A DNA stretch of 64,000 nucleotides, from positions 1-64,000 of the forward strand of contig BBMT01000006.1 of assembly GCA_000755425.1 (NCBI GenBank), written 5' to 3'. Below, piece after piece: positions 1 to 9,571 of the stretch. The translations under genes were made by a program, and so were the position numbers. How positions within the stretch are numbered: position 1 is the first letter of the stretch; every line of letters begins with the position of its first letter. The stretch is from Vibrio maritimus. Its GTDB lineage: Bacteria; Pseudomonadota; Gammaproteobacteria; Enterobacterales; Vibrionaceae. Below the pieces are notes generated by a model. That model ran no database searches and was not told where the DNA came from. It saw nothing but the letters and a program-made list of their open reading frames with translations.

Positions 1-30
1 TTTTCTTTTAATTTTAAATTAGTTAAAAGA

Positions 31-378
31 AAAAGAGCACCCCTCCCGGCCTCCCCTTATAAAGGGAGGAGCAAACTGGCTCACTGCGTGTCGCCTGATC
101 TAGAACGAACCCCTTCCATCAAGTCACGCTAACTCCTCAAACGCTGTCAAGATTGTCGGCGATGCGACTATAGGAGCGAGCCTTTTGTTTTCCCCCTTGA
201 TAACGGGGCGCGTAGCCGGGGGAGTTAGAGGGGGTGCTCTTGGTTTTTCTCTCTAATATGAGGACTTAAAGAATACCTCTCCCAGCCTCCCGGCTACGCG
301 CCCCGCTTTCAAGGGGAGGAGCAAACTGGCTCACTTCGTGTTGCCTGAGCTAGAACCAACTCCCGCATCAAGCCACTT
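31..378. repeat. Intergenic repeat cluster, two direct copies and one inverted
   Basis: Two direct copies lie at 64-120 and 314-370, exactly 250 bases apart. Their first 22 bases are identical and the rest carries scattered changes. A third, partial copy lies inverted between them: a 17-base GC-rich arm at 204-220 is the perfect reverse complement of 289-305. The arms of each copy have the form of C-rich and G-rich blocks (ctccc/ggagg) that could fold into hairpins. No open reading frame or transposase is present, so this looks like a small interspersed intergenic repeat that has piled up downstream of metR. The metR stop codon at 368-370 lies inside the last copy. Confidence 0.75.
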
Positions 379-1278
379 TGATCCCATCCAAATGCTGCTT
401 GCACTGCGCTCTTGCGGTACCAAAAAACGCTTGCAGATAATGTTTATCCTTTTCCCCATTGCGAACGGCGGCAAACAGTCTGCGCCATAGTCCTTCACCT
501 AATGGTTTGCTGGTGATCAATCCTTGACGGGAGAACTCACTAACCGCCCAATTTGGTAGAGCCGCTACGCCAAGGCCTGCAGAGACCATTTGTACCAGCA
601 TTAGAGTGTTGTCCGCTTGTTTCCACTTGTTTGGCTCAACGCCTGCTGGTGTGAGGAAGTGTTTAACCACATCTAGGCGCTGCTTTTGAACCGGATAAGT
701 CAGAAGGGTTTGATCCGCTAGATCGCTTGGCTCGATATGATCTTTTCCGGCTAAAGGGTGGGAGATTGAGGTAACAAGGCGCATTTCGAAGTCGAATAGG
801 GCTCGTAGTGGATTTCTGAGCGTGGCTGAATGTCTGAGGTAATGACCAAATCCAGCTCTCCGCCTACTAGAGCGGGGATGGGTTCAAAGCCAAAGCCTGA
901 GGAGAAGTCCAGTTCAACATGCGGCCAAGCAAGTTGATACTCTTTCAGTGCTGGCATTAACCATTGAAAGCAAGAATGGCAATCTATAGCCATATGCAGG
1001 CGACCATTAACGTCTTCTTTAAGTCCTGCCAAGTCACCTTCGGCTTGGGCGATACGTGGTAGAACGTCGTTAGCGAGATTAAGCAGGATCTCTCCCTCAG
1101 AGGTGAATTTTACAGGTCGAGTTTTGCGAATGAACAGTTGCGATCCAATGCGGGCTTCGAGGTCTTTCAGTTGATGAGAAAGGGCTGATTGCGTTAAGTG
1201 TAGCGTCGTTGCGGTTGCGGTTAATGAACCGGTATCGCGCAGTGATGCCAGTGTTTTTAAGTGTTTAAGCTCTATCAT
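368..1278 (-). CDS. metR: MetR, LysR-type activator of methionine biosynthesis (frameshifted)
   Basis: Transcription factor that activates metE using homocysteine as co-inducer. The N-terminal helix-turn-helix (about residues 1-60, with [12 protein letters not shown]) and the substrate-binding domain (ECHS-like 'DCHSCFQWL', 'DLVITSDI', 'LLTYPVQ') follow MetR of enterics closely. It diverges from metE, the classical arrangement. The frame breaks near 795, where one T is missing from what should be a TTT run (Tyr-Phe-Asp-Phe junction). Restoring it gives 303 residues, the normal length. The last codons and the stop fall inside an intergenic repeat. Confidence 0.93.
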
Positions 1279-1335
1279 GAAAATCCCTCATCCTTTATCC
1301 CTTTCCATTAACTTACCGTGCTTTTGGGCATAAGT

Positions 1336-1359
1336 AAACGTCTAGACGTCCAAATGGCA
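1336..1359 (+). promoter_or_regulatory. MetJ operator, three tandem met boxes
   Basis: Three adjacent 8-base boxes, aaacgtct / agacgtcc / aaatggca, match the AGACGTCT met box at 7, 7 and about 4 positions. They sit between metR and metE, where the MetJ-S-adenosylmethionine repressor is known to bind in enterics. The two strongest boxes are immediately adjacent, as MetJ needs for cooperative binding. Control of both divergent genes is inferred. Confidence 0.8.
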
Positions 1360-1381
1360 TTTCATTACTGTATGAGAAAGA

Positions 1382-1415
1382 TTCATATTCTTTGTGAATG
1401 AATTGCGATTGTTCA
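1382..1415. promoter_or_regulatory. Candidate MetR binding region
   Basis: Several TTCA and TGAA half-sites cluster here (TTCA at 1382, TGAA at 1395 and 1399, TTCA at 1412), including the imperfect palindrome ttcatattctttgtgaa. MetR recognises TGAA-N5-TTCA. The spacing here is not canonical, so this is only a candidate, supported by its place between metR and metE. Confidence 0.35.
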
Positions 1416-1478
1416 TATTGCTGCGTTGGGAGATTCTTTAGCCATCCAGACTGCTAACGAATAAAAAAGGACAACATC

Positions 1479-3757
1479 ATGACAGCAACTCATATTCTTG
1501 GTTATCCGCGTATCGGCGAAAAGCGTGAACTGAAATTTGCTTTAGAACAGTATTGGCGTGGAGAGCTCGACCAGAAAGCTTAAAACTGGTCGCCGCTAAA
1601 ATTCGTAAACAAAATTGGGAACGCCAAAAGCAAGATGGCCTCGACTACGTAACGGTCGGTGACTTTGCATGGTATGACCATGTACTTGGTACCAGTCTTC
1701 TTTTGGGCCATGTGCCGCAGCGACATAATAACGGTTTCCCAGACTTAGACACGCTATTTCGTATTGGCCGAGGTCAGTCTCAAACCGATTGTGGCTGCGC
1801 AGGGGAAGCTGCTTCAGATATGACTAAGTGGTTTAACACCAATTACCACTACATTGTTCCTGAGTTCTCCTCGGACGATCAGTTTAAAGTGAGTTGGACT
1901 CAGTTGTTCGATGAAATCAATGAAGCGCAGCAGCAAGGGCACCAAGTAAAGCCGGTGCTGCTTGGTCCACTGAGTTATCTCTACTTGGGTAAAGAAGTAG
2001 AGCAAGGCTTTGATCGATTGTCACTACTTCCACGATTGCTGACAGCTTATCAGGCTATTTTTGCTAAGTTTGAGAAACTCGGTATCGAGTGGGTACAAGT
2101 GGACGAGCCTATCTTAGCGCTTGAGCTTGAAAAACCTTGGCTAGAAAGCTTTAAGTTGGCGTATCAGGTGATCCGTAGTGACGTTAAAGTGCTGCTTGCG
2201 ACGTATTTTGACTCTGTTGTCGATTCACTGGATGCGATTGTCGACCTAGAGGTTGATGGCTTGCATATTGATGTCGTTGCCGCACCAAAGCAATTGGATG
2301 AAGTCGTCCATCGTCTGCCAAGTGATTGGGTTCTGTCAGCAGGCATCATCAATGGTCGTAACGTTTGGCGTGCAAATCTCCATAGCGCTTTGCACACACT
2401 TAAGCCGATAAAAAGGGAGTTAGGTGAACGTCTTTGGGTTGCGTCATCATGTTCACTGCTTCACAGTCCTGTGAATGTTGAGTTAGAGACTAAGCTGCCA
2501 CAAGGTACCGAAAACTGGTTCTCCTTCGCCAAGCAAAAGGTGTCCGAAGTCTCATGGCTTGCGAAAGCTCTAGATGGTAATGAACAGGCGATAGAGCACT
2601 GCGCTCAATACAGCCAACCTATTCTAGATCGAGGCCGCTCCACCTGGGTGAACAAGCCCCATGTTCAAAGCCGCGTCGCGACGCTTGTTTCCACTAATGG
2701 CGACCGCAGCGCTCCCTATGCAGAGCGTGCACATCATCAACAAGAAGTGCTCAAGTTACCTAAGCTCCCAACCACGACGATTGGTTCGTTTCCCCAGACA
2801 GCAGAAGTGCGCAAAAGCCGGGCTGCTTTCAAACGCGGGGATATTGGTGTCGCTGAGTATGAATCATTAATGAAAGATTTCATCAAAGATACCGTGAAGC
2901 GGCAAGAAGCGACGGGTCTGGACGTGCTAGTGCACGGAGAAGCAGAACGTAACGACATGGTGGAGTACTTTGCTGAGAACTTATCGGGTTTCCAAACCAC
3001 GGAATTTGGTTGGGTACAAAGCTATGGTTCGCGCTGCGTTAAACCGGCAATTGTCGTCGCCGATATTGAGCGCGATAAGTCAATTACTGTAGATTGGTCT
3101 ACCTATGCGCAGTCACTGACTGACAAGCCAATGAAGGGCATGCTTACGGGACCTGTGACCATTTTGTGCTGGACCTTCCCTCGAGAAGATGTCTCTCGTG
3201 AGACGATTGCTAACCAGTTGGCGTTTGCATTGCAAGATGAAGTAGATGCTTTGCAGCAAGCAAACATCAATATTATTCAAATTGATGAACCTGCGATTCG
3301 TGAAGGTCTGCCATTGAAAAAACGCGACCATAAAGAATACTTAAATTGGGCGGTTAAGGCGTTCAAGGTTTCAGCCGCCAGTGCAAGGCCGGAAACACAG
3401 ATTCATACGCACATGTGTTACAGCGAGTTTAACGAGATCATTGAGTCGGTGGCGGAGTTAGATGCTGATGTGATTACGATTGAGACGTCTCGCTCAAACA
3501 TGGAGCTATTGAACGCGTTTGAAGAGTTTAACTATCCGAATGAAATCGGCCCTGGCGTTTATGATATTCACTCGCCAAACATTCCAAACGTTGAGTGGAT
3601 TGAACAGTTAATTGAAAAAGCAGCGAGGCGTATTCCTGTAGAGAGATTATGGGTTAACCCAGATTGCGGTCTAAAAACGCGTAACTGGGAAGAGACAGAA
3701 GCCTCGCTAACGAACTTGGTACAAGCGGCGAAGAATCTGAGGGAGCGTTTATTGTAA
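1479..3757 (+). CDS. metE: MetE, cobalamin-independent methionine synthase (frameshifted)
   Basis: Transfers the methyl group of 5-methyltetrahydropteroyltri-glutamate to homocysteine, the last step of methionine synthesis, in the cytoplasm. The start ATG at 1479 follows an AAAAGG ribosome site. The N-terminus ([14 protein letters not shown]) and the C-terminal zinc ligands are visible: His and Cys in [10 protein letters not shown], the following Glu in [10 protein letters not shown], and Cys in NPDCGLKTR. One T is missing near 1580 (expected gctttaaaactg), which shifts the frame after about 34 residues. Repaired length is 759 residues, normal for the family. Divergent from metR and followed by a strong terminator. 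Confidence 0.95.
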
Positions 3758-3780
3758 TTGGGTTTAGATTACAGAAAAGA

Positions 3781-3808
3781 AAAGAGGCTTGCAGATGCAA
3801 GCCTCTTT
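3781..3808. terminator. Bidirectional terminator between metE and pilotin gene
   Basis: A near-perfect stem (aaagaggcttgca / tgcaagcctcttt) has an A run on one side and a T run on the other. It lies between convergent genes and can serve both. Confidence 0.9.
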
Positions 3809-3839
3809 GTTTGATTGATAACGGATTATGACCGTGTGG

Positions 3840-4247
3840 CTACTGCGGTAGCGGCTTTTCACAATACTGCTGATTGACAATTTGGTCGATCATCAACTGA
3901 CCGCGCGCGTTACGGATCATAATGCGATAGCCAAGTCCAAGTTCTAGATTGGCTTTGACTTCGCGATCGGTACAGTAGTAGTTCATGCTGTTACGTAGAA
4001 CTTGATCTAGCGGTAATGCGCCTTTGGCATCGGTGTTATAAATCATCATGATTTCAACAATGCCTTTGCTTGCCGATGCTTTCATAATGGAAAGCGGGCC
4101 TTGTTCAATCGGTAGTCCGGAGGATATGACGCTCGCTCGGCTTTGTGCCAACAGCTCGAGTTTACGGCGTTCATCGTCGCCTTTACTTGAACAACCAGCC
4201 AACGCTGTAAGCGCAGCGATTGCTAGCCAACTTAATGTTTTTTTCAT
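3840..4247 (-). CDS. AspS/GspS-type pilotin lipoprotein of the type II secretion secretin
   Basis: A 135-residue lipoprotein. The signal peptide ends in LTALAGC, giving a lipidated Cys at about residue 19. The mature part has exactly two further cysteines (NYYCTDREV and QQYCEKPLPQ), suitable for the single disulfide of AspS-family pilotins, which carry the GspD/EpsD secretin to the outer membrane. From memory, the V. cholerae AspS gene is also next to metE, which supports the call. It is the last gene of a minus-strand group with yciI 17 bases upstream. The symbol aspS is avoided because it collides with aspartyl-tRNA synthetase. The gene is intact. Confidence 0.75.
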   Translation of the reverse strand: MKKTLSWLAIAALTALAGCSSKGDDERRKLELLAQSRASVISSGLPIEQGPLSIMKASASKGIVEIMMIYNTDAKGALPLDQVLRNSMNYYCTDREVKANLELGLGYRIMIRNARGQLMIDQIVNQQYCEKPLPQ

Positions 4248-4264
4248 TATGCTATTTATCGCTT

Positions 4265-4560
4265 TTAGAATACTTTCTTGAACGGCTTGACGATTACGTT
4301 CTCATAAACGCCAGCTTCAATGTACGGATCGGCATCTGCCCATGCTTGTGCAGCGTCTAGTGAGTCAAACTCTGCAATGACGGTGGAGCCTGTAAATCCA
4401 GCTTCACCCGGATTATCACTATCAATGGCAGGCATAGGCCTGCAGTTAATAGGCGGCCTTCGTCTCTAAGTGCTTGAAGTCTTTCTAGGTGCTGTGGGCG
4501 TACACTCAGACGCTTTTCTAGTGAGTTCTCGACATCTTGAGAAAAAATAACGTACCACAT
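4265..4560 (-). CDS. yciI: YciI family protein (frameshifted)
   Basis: Small cytoplasmic protein of the YciI (ferredoxin-like alpha/beta barrel) family, whose enzymatic role is poorly defined. The start [15 protein letters not shown] and the His of RPQHLERL are typical of the family. The C-terminus ([19 protein letters not shown]) matches the conserved DPY segment. One base is missing near 4438, where CCC should encode Gly-Pro-Met. The repaired protein has 98 residues, the same length as E. coli YciI. It lies between yciA and the pilotin gene on the same strand. Confidence 0.88.
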
Positions 4561-4693
4561 ATTTGTATCCTTCAAATAGTCTATACCCAAGCAAGTCTCT
4601 GATAATCAGCAAGTTGGGTTTAATTGGCAATACTAACTTAATTCGTTCTATAAGATGTCATTTTTTCAATGAAAAGTCATCGTTAGCTGTCGC

Positions 4694-5094
4694 TTAATTT
4701 GGATTAATTGGACGTGGGCGCCCATTTGCATCAATTGCTACGTAGTTAAATGTTGCGTCGCAGACTTGATAACGTTCGCCAACACCCTCGACACTGACCG
4801 GTTTCACCCATACATCCAAGTTAATGGACATAGAAGTATTACCGATTTTGGTACATTCACCGTAACAGCAAACAACGTCACCGACTTTCACTGGGTGCTT
4901 AAACGTAATACTCGATACAGAGACAGTAACGATTCGACCGTGAGAAATCTCTTTGGCAAGAATACCGCCCGCTAAGTCGAGTTGAGACATGATCCAACCA
5001 CCGAAAATATCGCCATTGGCGTTGGTGTTTTCAGGCATAGCAGCGTGCGAATGATTAACTGGCCTTTAGGAGTGTTCGATGTTGTATTCGTCAT
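4694..5094 (-). CDS. yciA: YciA, acyl-CoA thioesterase (frameshifted)
   Basis: Hotdog-fold thioesterase that hydrolyses a broad range of acyl-CoAs in the cytoplasm. The key segment NANGDIFGGWIMSQLDLAG carries the catalytic Asp region of the family, followed by VTVSVSSITFKHPVKVGDVV. The true start is the ATG at 5094 (MTNTTSNTPKGQLIIRTL). The frame breaks near 5041, where one G of the Leu-Ala-Met-Pro segment is missing. Repaired length is 133 residues, close to E. coli YciA. The yciB-yciA-yciI order is conserved in enterics and vibrios and probably forms an operon. Confidence 0.92.
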
Positions 5095-5180
5095 GTTTAT
5101 TGTCTTCCAGAAACAGCACAGCGACCCGTAGGTCGCTGATTCTTAATCGTTCGCGGAGTATACAAAAGATCCGCTGGTGA

Positions 5181-5765
5181 TCAAGGTGTATGATCTTGGT
5201 TCTCATTTTTGGAAGCTTTATTTTGCTCTTCGTCAGGAGTTTCTTTTGGCATGTGTTTGTAGATGTAAATGCCCGTAAAAACCGTAAAGAGCAGAGTTGC
5301 CGCCAACAGTCCAAATACCTTGAAGTTGACCCAAACATCAAGGGGCAGAGCATAGGCCACGTAGATGTTGAGGCCAGCACAGAAAGCGAAAAAAACCACC
5401 CATGCAAAGTTAACTTTAGCCCAAACTCGCTCAGGTAGAGTGATCTCTTTGCCCAGCATGCCTTTGATCAAGCCACGTCCCATTGCGTGAGTCACGGCAA
5501 GCGCTATCGCAAACAGCGCGTAGACAATGGTGACTTTCCATTTAATGAAGTTGTCATCATGGAAGAACAAGGTCATACCACCAAAAACGGCAACCATCGC
5601 AAAGGTAATCAACTGCATCTTCTCGACAGTTTTGTATAGCCAATATGTCACTGCAACTTGCACTGCAGTGGCAATGATAAGCGCTCCGGTAGCAACGTAG
5701 ATATCCTGCATTTTGTACAGAACGAAGAAAATAATTAGAGGGATGAAATCGAGCAGCTGTTTCAT
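5181..5765 (-). CDS. yciB: YciB/IspZ, inner-membrane septation protein
   Basis: Intact 194-residue polytopic inner-membrane protein with about five hydrophobic segments and a charged C-terminal tail ([17 protein letters not shown]). The start [18 protein letters not shown] and the internal [27 protein letters not shown] and [13 protein letters not shown] segments are characteristic of YciB/IspZ, which is linked to cell-envelope synthesis and septation. It is first in the minus-strand group yciB-yciA-yciI-pilotin, 86 bases upstream of yciA. Confidence 0.93.
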   Translation of the reverse strand: MKQLLDFIPLIIFFVLYKMQDIYVATGALIIATAVQVAVTYWLYKTVEKMQLITFAMVAVFGGMTLFFHDDNFIKWKVTIVYALFAIALAVTHAMGRGLIKGMLGKEITLPERVWAKVNFAWVVFFAFCAGLNIYVAYALPLDVWVNFKVFGLLAATLLFTVFTGIYIYKHMPKETPDEEQNKASKNENQDHTP

Positions 5766-6076
5766 GACTCAGTAAGACCTTTTTATAAATCGAGTCGCTA
5801 GTGTAACTAAATGCCGCTTAAGAGCAAACGCCAGTCGCTCGGTGGAAACAAGAACACAGTTTTCAGCGCTGATATTTACTAGCACGTCAATTGCACCATT
5901 AAGTGGCAGTTACTGATAGATTGGCGCTTGATAATCTTTACAGAATGCTTGAGCTGAGTTTTTACTCCATTCTTGTGTGTTACAAAAATGTTGCATATGT
6001 TTTTGTTCAATCGGATGTCGAATAACCGATTGAATTATAAGTATTAATCATATCAATAACATTCAAGGAATACAGA
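5766..6076. other. Intergenic region between yciB and the metalloprotease gene
   Basis: About 310 bases without a gene hold the divergent promoters of yciB (minus) and the protease (plus). The protease side is AT-rich and contains the inverted repeat annotated at 6006-6034 and a TATAAG-like -10 element just after it. No small reading frame is convincing. Confidence 0.6.
6006..6034. promoter_or_regulatory. Inverted repeat upstream of the metalloprotease
   Basis: Perfect 9-base arms TTCAATCGG and CCGATTGAA are separated by 11 bases, ending 42 bases before the protease start codon and directly before ttataagtattaat. This looks like an operator or leader hairpin. I do not recognise the motif as a known regulator's site. 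Confidence 0.5.
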
Positions 6077-7906
6077 ATGAACAATGTAACACGTCAAGCT
6101 AGGTGGCTCATTGGAACCTCGACGGCTTTAATTGCGCTATCCGTCGACGCTGCAGAGTTTGTCGAAATGACAGATGTAAACCAAGCGCAAGCGCTTATCG
6201 ATGCGCAGTTTAGTATCGTACCCCAGGCAGATGCTTATACAGAGATAAAGCGAGTAACGTTGCCCAATGGGAAGACTAAGGTTAAATATCAGCAGCTTTA
6301 TCAAGGTCTGCCTGTCTATGATTCGACGATCACATCAACTAAAGGAGAGCAGGGGATCTCTGAGGTTTACGGAGTGATGGCGCAAGGTCTAGCGACTGAT
6401 CTTCCTGTAGTGAGGCCGAATATATCAAGCGATGAAGCGCTGCAACTTGCAGAGCGTCATCACTTTAGTCTTCATTCGTCATTTGTTGATACCAAACCAG
6501 AGATTGAGAACCGAAAATCGAAGTTGATGGTTCGCGTTGGTGAAGACCAGGTGGCACGTATGGTTTACTTAGTGGACTTTTTTGTCGCAGGTGATGAACC
6601 GGAAAGGCCGTTTATGTTTGTTGATGCAGAATCTGGTGACATCCTTGAGTCATGGGACGGAATAAACCATGCTATGGCGACAGGACCAGGCGGCAATGAG
6701 AAGACTGGTGCGTACTATTTTGGTCAGGACTTTCCCTCAATACTGATGAGTAAGTCTGGGAATACCTGCACTATGTCGAACAGTAATGTTAAAACAGTTA
6801 ACCTGAATGGCGGTACGTCAGGGTCGTCGGCATTTAGCTATACCTGTAACGATTCAACTAACTATAACGACTATAAAACGGTGAATGGCGCTTATTCACC
6901 GATTAATGATGCACAGTATTTCGGTAACGTGGTGTTTGATATGTTCAAAGATTGGATGCAGACCGCGCCACTGACGTTTCAATTGACCATGCGTGTCCAC
7001 TATGGCAACAACTATGAAAATGCATTCTGGAACGGTTCGTCAATGACGTTTGGCGATGGGCAAAACACTTTCTATCCATTGGTTGATATCAATGTGAGTG
7101 CTCACGAGGTGAGCCATGGTTTTACTGAGCAAAACTCAGGACTGGTTTACAAAAACATGTCTGGCGGTATGAACGAAGCGTATTCAGATATCGCCGGTGA
7201 AGCTGCTGAATACTACATGCGCGGCAGCGTCGATTGGCTGGTTGGCGCGGATATCTTTAAAGGAAACGGTGGACTGCGCTATTTTGATCAGCCCTCGAAA
7301 GATGGCAAGAGTATCGATAATGCCTCACAGTATTACGATGGTATGAATGTGCATTACTCGAGTGGTGTGTTTAACCGGGCGTTCTATTTGCTAAGCACAA
7401 AGTACAATTGGGACATTAAGTCAGGCTTTCAGGTTTTTACACTCGCAAACCAAATGTATTGGGGGGCGAATAGTACATTTGACCAAGGTGGCTGTGGCGT
7501 AGCGAAGGCCGCGGACGATTTGTCATTTAAACGCGGTGATGTAGTCAATGCGTTTGCAGAGGTTGGCGTGGATGCGAGTTGTGGTACTACGACGTCTATT
7601 CCTGGTAATGAACTGGTACTGGGTCAGCCGATTACTGAGCTAAGTGGGAGTTACAACAGTGCAGATTATTACACCTTTAGCGTCGATACGGACAAAACAG
7701 TGACAGTGGCGATCACAGGTGGTAGTGGTGATGCGGATCTGTATGTAAAGAAAGGCGGGCAACCGACGACTTCCGATTTTGATTGTCGCCCCTACCGTAA
7801 CGGTAATGTTGAGTCTTGTTCTATAAGTGCTGTAGCGAACACCACATATTATGTGATGCTGCGAGGTTACCGTGCTTACTCAAATGTGACGTTGTCGCTC
7901 AACTAG
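6077..7906 (+). CDS. Secreted vibriolysin-like M4 zinc metalloprotease
   Basis: Intact 609-residue preproenzyme of the thermolysin (M4) family. A signal peptide covers about residues 1-25, then an inhibitory FTP/PepSY propeptide to about 198. The mature enzyme begins near ATGPGGNEKTGAYYFG. Zinc ligands are H343 and H347 of HEVSH and E367 of GGMNEAYSD. The proton-donor His is in GMNVHYSSGVFNR. A bacterial pre-peptidase C-terminal (PPC) domain occupies about 505-609 (DADLYVKKGG, YYVMLRGY) and is often processed off. Export through the type II system is expected, and the window also encodes a candidate T2SS pilotin. In vibrios such proteases are typically under quorum control, which I cannot see here. 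Confidence 0.94.
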   Translation: MNNVTRQARWLIGTSTALIALSVDAAEFVEMTDVNQAQALIDAQFSIVPQADAYTEIKRVTLPNGKTKVKYQQLYQGLPVYDSTITSTKGEQGISEVYGVMAQGLATDLPVVRPNISSDEALQLAERHHFSLHSSFVDTKPEIENRKSKLMVRVGEDQVARMVYLVDFFVAGDEPERPFMFVDAESGDILESWDGINHAMATGPGGNEKTGAYYFGQDFPSILMSKSGNTCTMSNSNVKTVNLNGGTSGSSAFSYTCNDSTNYNDYKTVNGAYSPINDAQYFGNVVFDMFKDWMQTAPLTFQLTMRVHYGNNYENAFWNGSSMTFGDGQNTFYPLVDINVSAHEVSHGFTEQNSGLVYKNMSGGMNEAYSDIAGEAAEYYMRGSVDWLVGADIFKGNGGLRYFDQPSKDGKSIDNASQYYDGMNVHYSSGVFNRAFYLLSTKYNWDIKSGFQVFTLANQMYWGANSTFDQGGCGVAKAADDLSFKRGDVVNAFAEVGVDASCGTTTSIPGNELVLGQPITELSGSYNSADYYTFSVDTDKTVTVAITGGSGDADLYVKKGGQPTTSDFDCRPYRNGNVESCSISAVANTTYYVMLRGYRAYSNVTLSLN

Positions 7907-7943
7907 GAGCTGTTAGGTAAGTGCTAACACAGTACATAACTAA

Positions 7944-7976
7944 AAAAGGGTTGTCCCTAATGGTGACAACCCTTTT
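7944..7976. terminator. Terminator between protease and symporter genes
   Basis: Stem AAAAGGGTTGTC / GACAACCCTTTT with a 9-base loop and A/T flanks, lying between two convergent genes and usable in both directions. Confidence 0.88.
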
Positions 7977-7994
7977 GGTATCTATTAGTTAATA

Positions 7995-9249
7995 CTAAGC
8001 TTGCTGTTTCTCAAGCTGCGCTTCTTGCTCTGCTTCTTCTTCAACCAATGCATCAACGATAACCGCACACGCAGCATCACCAGTGATGTTCAGCGCAGTA
8101 CGAATCATGTCGAAAATACGGTCAAGAGCGAACAGTAGCGGTAGGCCTTCGATTGGAATACCCGCAGCTAGTAGAACGGCGACAACAAGGAATGATGGAC
8201 CAGGTACACCGGCTTGACCAACTGCGCCTAACGTTGATGTCACGATGATCGCAATGTAAGCGCCCATTGAAAGGTCAATGTTGAACAGCTGAGCAAAGAA
8301 GATTGCTACTAGGCCGTAGTAGATAGCATTACCTGACATGTTGATTGTAGCACCTAGCGGTAGAACAAACGACGCGGTTGAGTTTTTAACGCCTAGCTCT
8401 TTCTCTACAGTGTCCATTGTGACAGGAAGCGTCGCCATAGAAGAAGCCGTTGATAGGGCAACTGCTTGTGGTTTTTTCATTGCACTGATGAACTTCTTCG
8501 CAGAGGTCTTAGTGAACAGTTGAATCATCAGTGGGTAAGCAACGAAACCGAAGATTAGGATCGCAGCGATGTAAACAACAAACAGTTTGAACACCACCAT
8601 TAGTGCGCCAAATCCGAATGTGCCTACTGCTTCTGCCATAAGACCAAATACACCGATTGGTGCGATGATCATTACCTTGTTGATCATCCATACCATGACG
8701 TCAACGATAGCGTTTACACCGTTAAGTAGTGGGTCGCGGCGAGTAGATTCAAGCTTTGATAGACCGATGCCGAAGAACAGACAGAACACTAGGATCTGAA
8801 GGATGTTTGCTTCATTTAGCGACTGGAAAACGTTGGTTGGGATCATACCAGTGACGGTAGCCCAGAAAGTGGGTAGTTCACCTTTTGAAGCGTACTCAGC
8901 TGAGAACATGCCCTCGATACCTGCTGTATCAATGTTCACACCTGGTTGGAATACTTCGCCCATGATCAGAGCAAGTGCTACTGCAAGCGCTGACGTTAGC
9001 CCGAAGTAAGCGAGCGTTGTTACACCAACTTTACCTGCATTGCTGCTGTTACCGAGACCGGCCGCACCTGAGATTAGAGCAACCGCTACCAAAGGGATCA
9101 CCAACATCTTGATTAGATTGATGAAGATAGTACAGTGGCGCAAACATTGAAGCAGATTCACCCATCATGGCACCGATGAAGGTACCGAGGATCATTGCAA
9201 TCACGACTTGGACGCCAATGTTATTTAGCATCAACTTTTCTTTTAACAC
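7995..9249 (-). CDS. Dicarboxylate/amino acid:cation symporter, DAACS family (frameshifted)
   Basis: Inner-membrane sodium- or proton-coupled transporter of the GltP/DctA type. Family hallmarks are the serine-rich hairpin (VALSTASSMATLPVTMD) and the NMSGNAIYYG and GxGVPGPSF-like segments (GAVGQAGVPGPSFLV). The substrate may be glutamate, aspartate, a C4-dicarboxylate or serine/threonine, which cannot be told here. The chosen start is GTG at 9249 because AGGAG lies 8 bases upstream; ATG at 9231 is the alternative. Two bases are missing near 9133 (Pro-Leu-Gly-Thr-Ile-Phe). Repaired length is about 418 residues. The acidic/Gln-rich C-terminus (VEEEAEQEAQLEKQQA) is a tail beyond the core. Confidence 0.88.
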
Positions 9250-9527
9250 TTCCTTAACTCCTGTGCTAATTATTTATCAAATCCTAGGATAGTCTTCTAT
9301 TTGAACGGTAAATAGCAGACTAATCATCGCCGGCAATTTTTACACTTATTTAGCACTTTGCGCAACAGCTGAAATCTAAATCATGAGAAAAAGCGCGAAA
9401 AAACCGAATAAATGGTGAACAAATGCCCGAAAGCAAACGTTTGCTATTGGTTCAAAGAATGAGTTATGGTCGAGTTTTATGTTGGGGAATGATTTTTGAA
9501 CGACAAGTAAAGAGAAATGTAAAAAAA
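9250..9527. other. Intergenic region upstream of the symporter gene
   Basis: Between the symporter start and the trp terminator there is no credible reading frame. The stretch holds the symporter promoter region (minus strand) and a 14-base perfect palindrome annotated separately at 9431-9446. The rest is AT-rich and I see nothing else in it. Confidence 0.5.
9431..9446. promoter_or_regulatory. LacI-family operator-like palindrome, resembles a PurR box
   Basis: The sequence aagcaaacgtttgcta contains the perfect palindrome AGCAAACGTTTGCT. PurR boxes have the core GCAAACGTTTGC or GCAAACGTTTTC, so the match is strong in the core. It lies about 180 bases upstream of the symporter start and outside any gene. 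Which LacI-family repressor uses it is unknown. Confidence 0.5.
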
Positions 9528-9550
9528 AGGTTGCACCGGAAGTGCAACCT
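9518..9550 (-). terminator. trp operon terminator
   Basis: On the minus strand the stem AGGTTGCAC / GTGCAACCT is followed directly by eight T residues, a textbook intrinsic terminator 22 bases after trpA. Confidence 0.93.
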
Positions 9551-9571
9551 ATTGGAGGAGAAATTAGCGAA

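Noticed and set aside
2164..2397. Minus-strand reading frame opposite metE
   Set aside because: It lies entirely within conserved metE coding sequence, has low-complexity composition and no ribosome site.
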